Positions 6,225-6,342 of a DNA stretch of 6,342 nt are shown one piece after another (position 1 is the first letter of the stretch; each line of letters opens with the position of its first letter). Under the pieces are notes generated by a model that had not been told where the DNA came from, did not search any database, and was given only the letters and a program-made list of their open reading frames with translations. Origin of the DNA: an uncultured bacterium. Its GTDB lineage: Bacteria > Bacillota_I > Bacilli_A > RF39 > UBA660. The stretch covers positions 1 through 6,342 of the forward strand of contig CAJMOW010000080.1 of assembly GCA_905215145.1 (NCBI GenBank). Reading direction: 5' to 3'. A program made the position numbers and the translations under genes.

Positions 6225-6342
6225 ATGGAAGAATTTTTTGGTAAAGGTATTTCGGTAGGTTCAGGTTTTGATTTAGGTGCGAATCTACCATTAGATAATA
6301 GAACGGTTCAAGCTACATTAGCTGACCGTGACTCAATGCCTA
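6225..6342 (+). CDS. Conserved phage tail/structural protein, 3'-truncated
   Basis: ATG at 6225, two bases after the previous TAA, opens a frame of 39 complete codons that runs off the window. The visible part contains FGKGISVGSGFDLGANLPLD followed by NRTVQATLADRDSMP. The FDLGA-x-x-PLD-x-R-x-V pattern followed by a D-R-D stretch is one I know from the N-terminus of small structural or tail proteins in Bacteroidota and crAss-like phages, usually followed by a segment about the protein's expected value or YeGM-like motif. That continuation lies outside the window and could not be checked. No TGA or TGG codon occurs in this part, so it says nothing about the code. The position after three tail genes fits membership of the same structural operon. 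Confidence 0.72.
   Translation, partial: MEEFFGKGISVGSGFDLGANLPLDNRTVQATLADRDSMP

Overview
This window looks like part of the late (virion structure) region of a tailed phage genome. The likely host is a gut-type Bacteroidota bacterium and the phage may be crAss-like, but no terminase, portal or capsid gene is present to place it. All genes lie on the + strand, packed head to tail with gaps of 3, 10 and 2 bases. None has a clear Shine-Dalgarno site, as is usual in Bacteroidota and their phages. The DNA is AT-rich and all three visible stop codons are TAA.

The main point for a reader is the genetic code. The first two genes are open only if TGA is read as an amino acid. By my count they contain 26 in-frame TGA codons (13 each) beside 18 TGG. 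Paralogous and repeated modules place TGA where a relative has TGG, so TGA encodes tryptophan (translation table 4). Under the standard code these two genes break into many fragments and look like pseudogenes; they are intact.

Layout: (1) 1-3335, a very long collagen-like tail fibre or tail protein, missing its N-terminus at the window edge. It alternates Gly-X-Y tracts with small beta-type modules and ends in a probable receptor-binding region. (2) 3339-5096, a second, shorter fibre-like protein (585 aa) that shares its N-terminal module with gene 1, has three collagen tracts and ends in a YYTKSEMD-type coiled coil. (3) 5107-6222, a 371-aa phage structural protein with no TGA codon. (4) 6225-6342, the first 39 codons of another conserved phage tail or structural protein.

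The genes probably work together as the host-recognition and distal tail apparatus. The shared N-terminal module of genes 1 and 2 suggests that both attach to the same kind of virion site. The collagen tracts would act as trimeric shafts, with the variable modules and C-terminal tip meeting the cell surface. Family names come from remembered sequence patterns, not searches. No RNA gene, CRISPR array, insertion sequence, terminator or convincing promoter was found.
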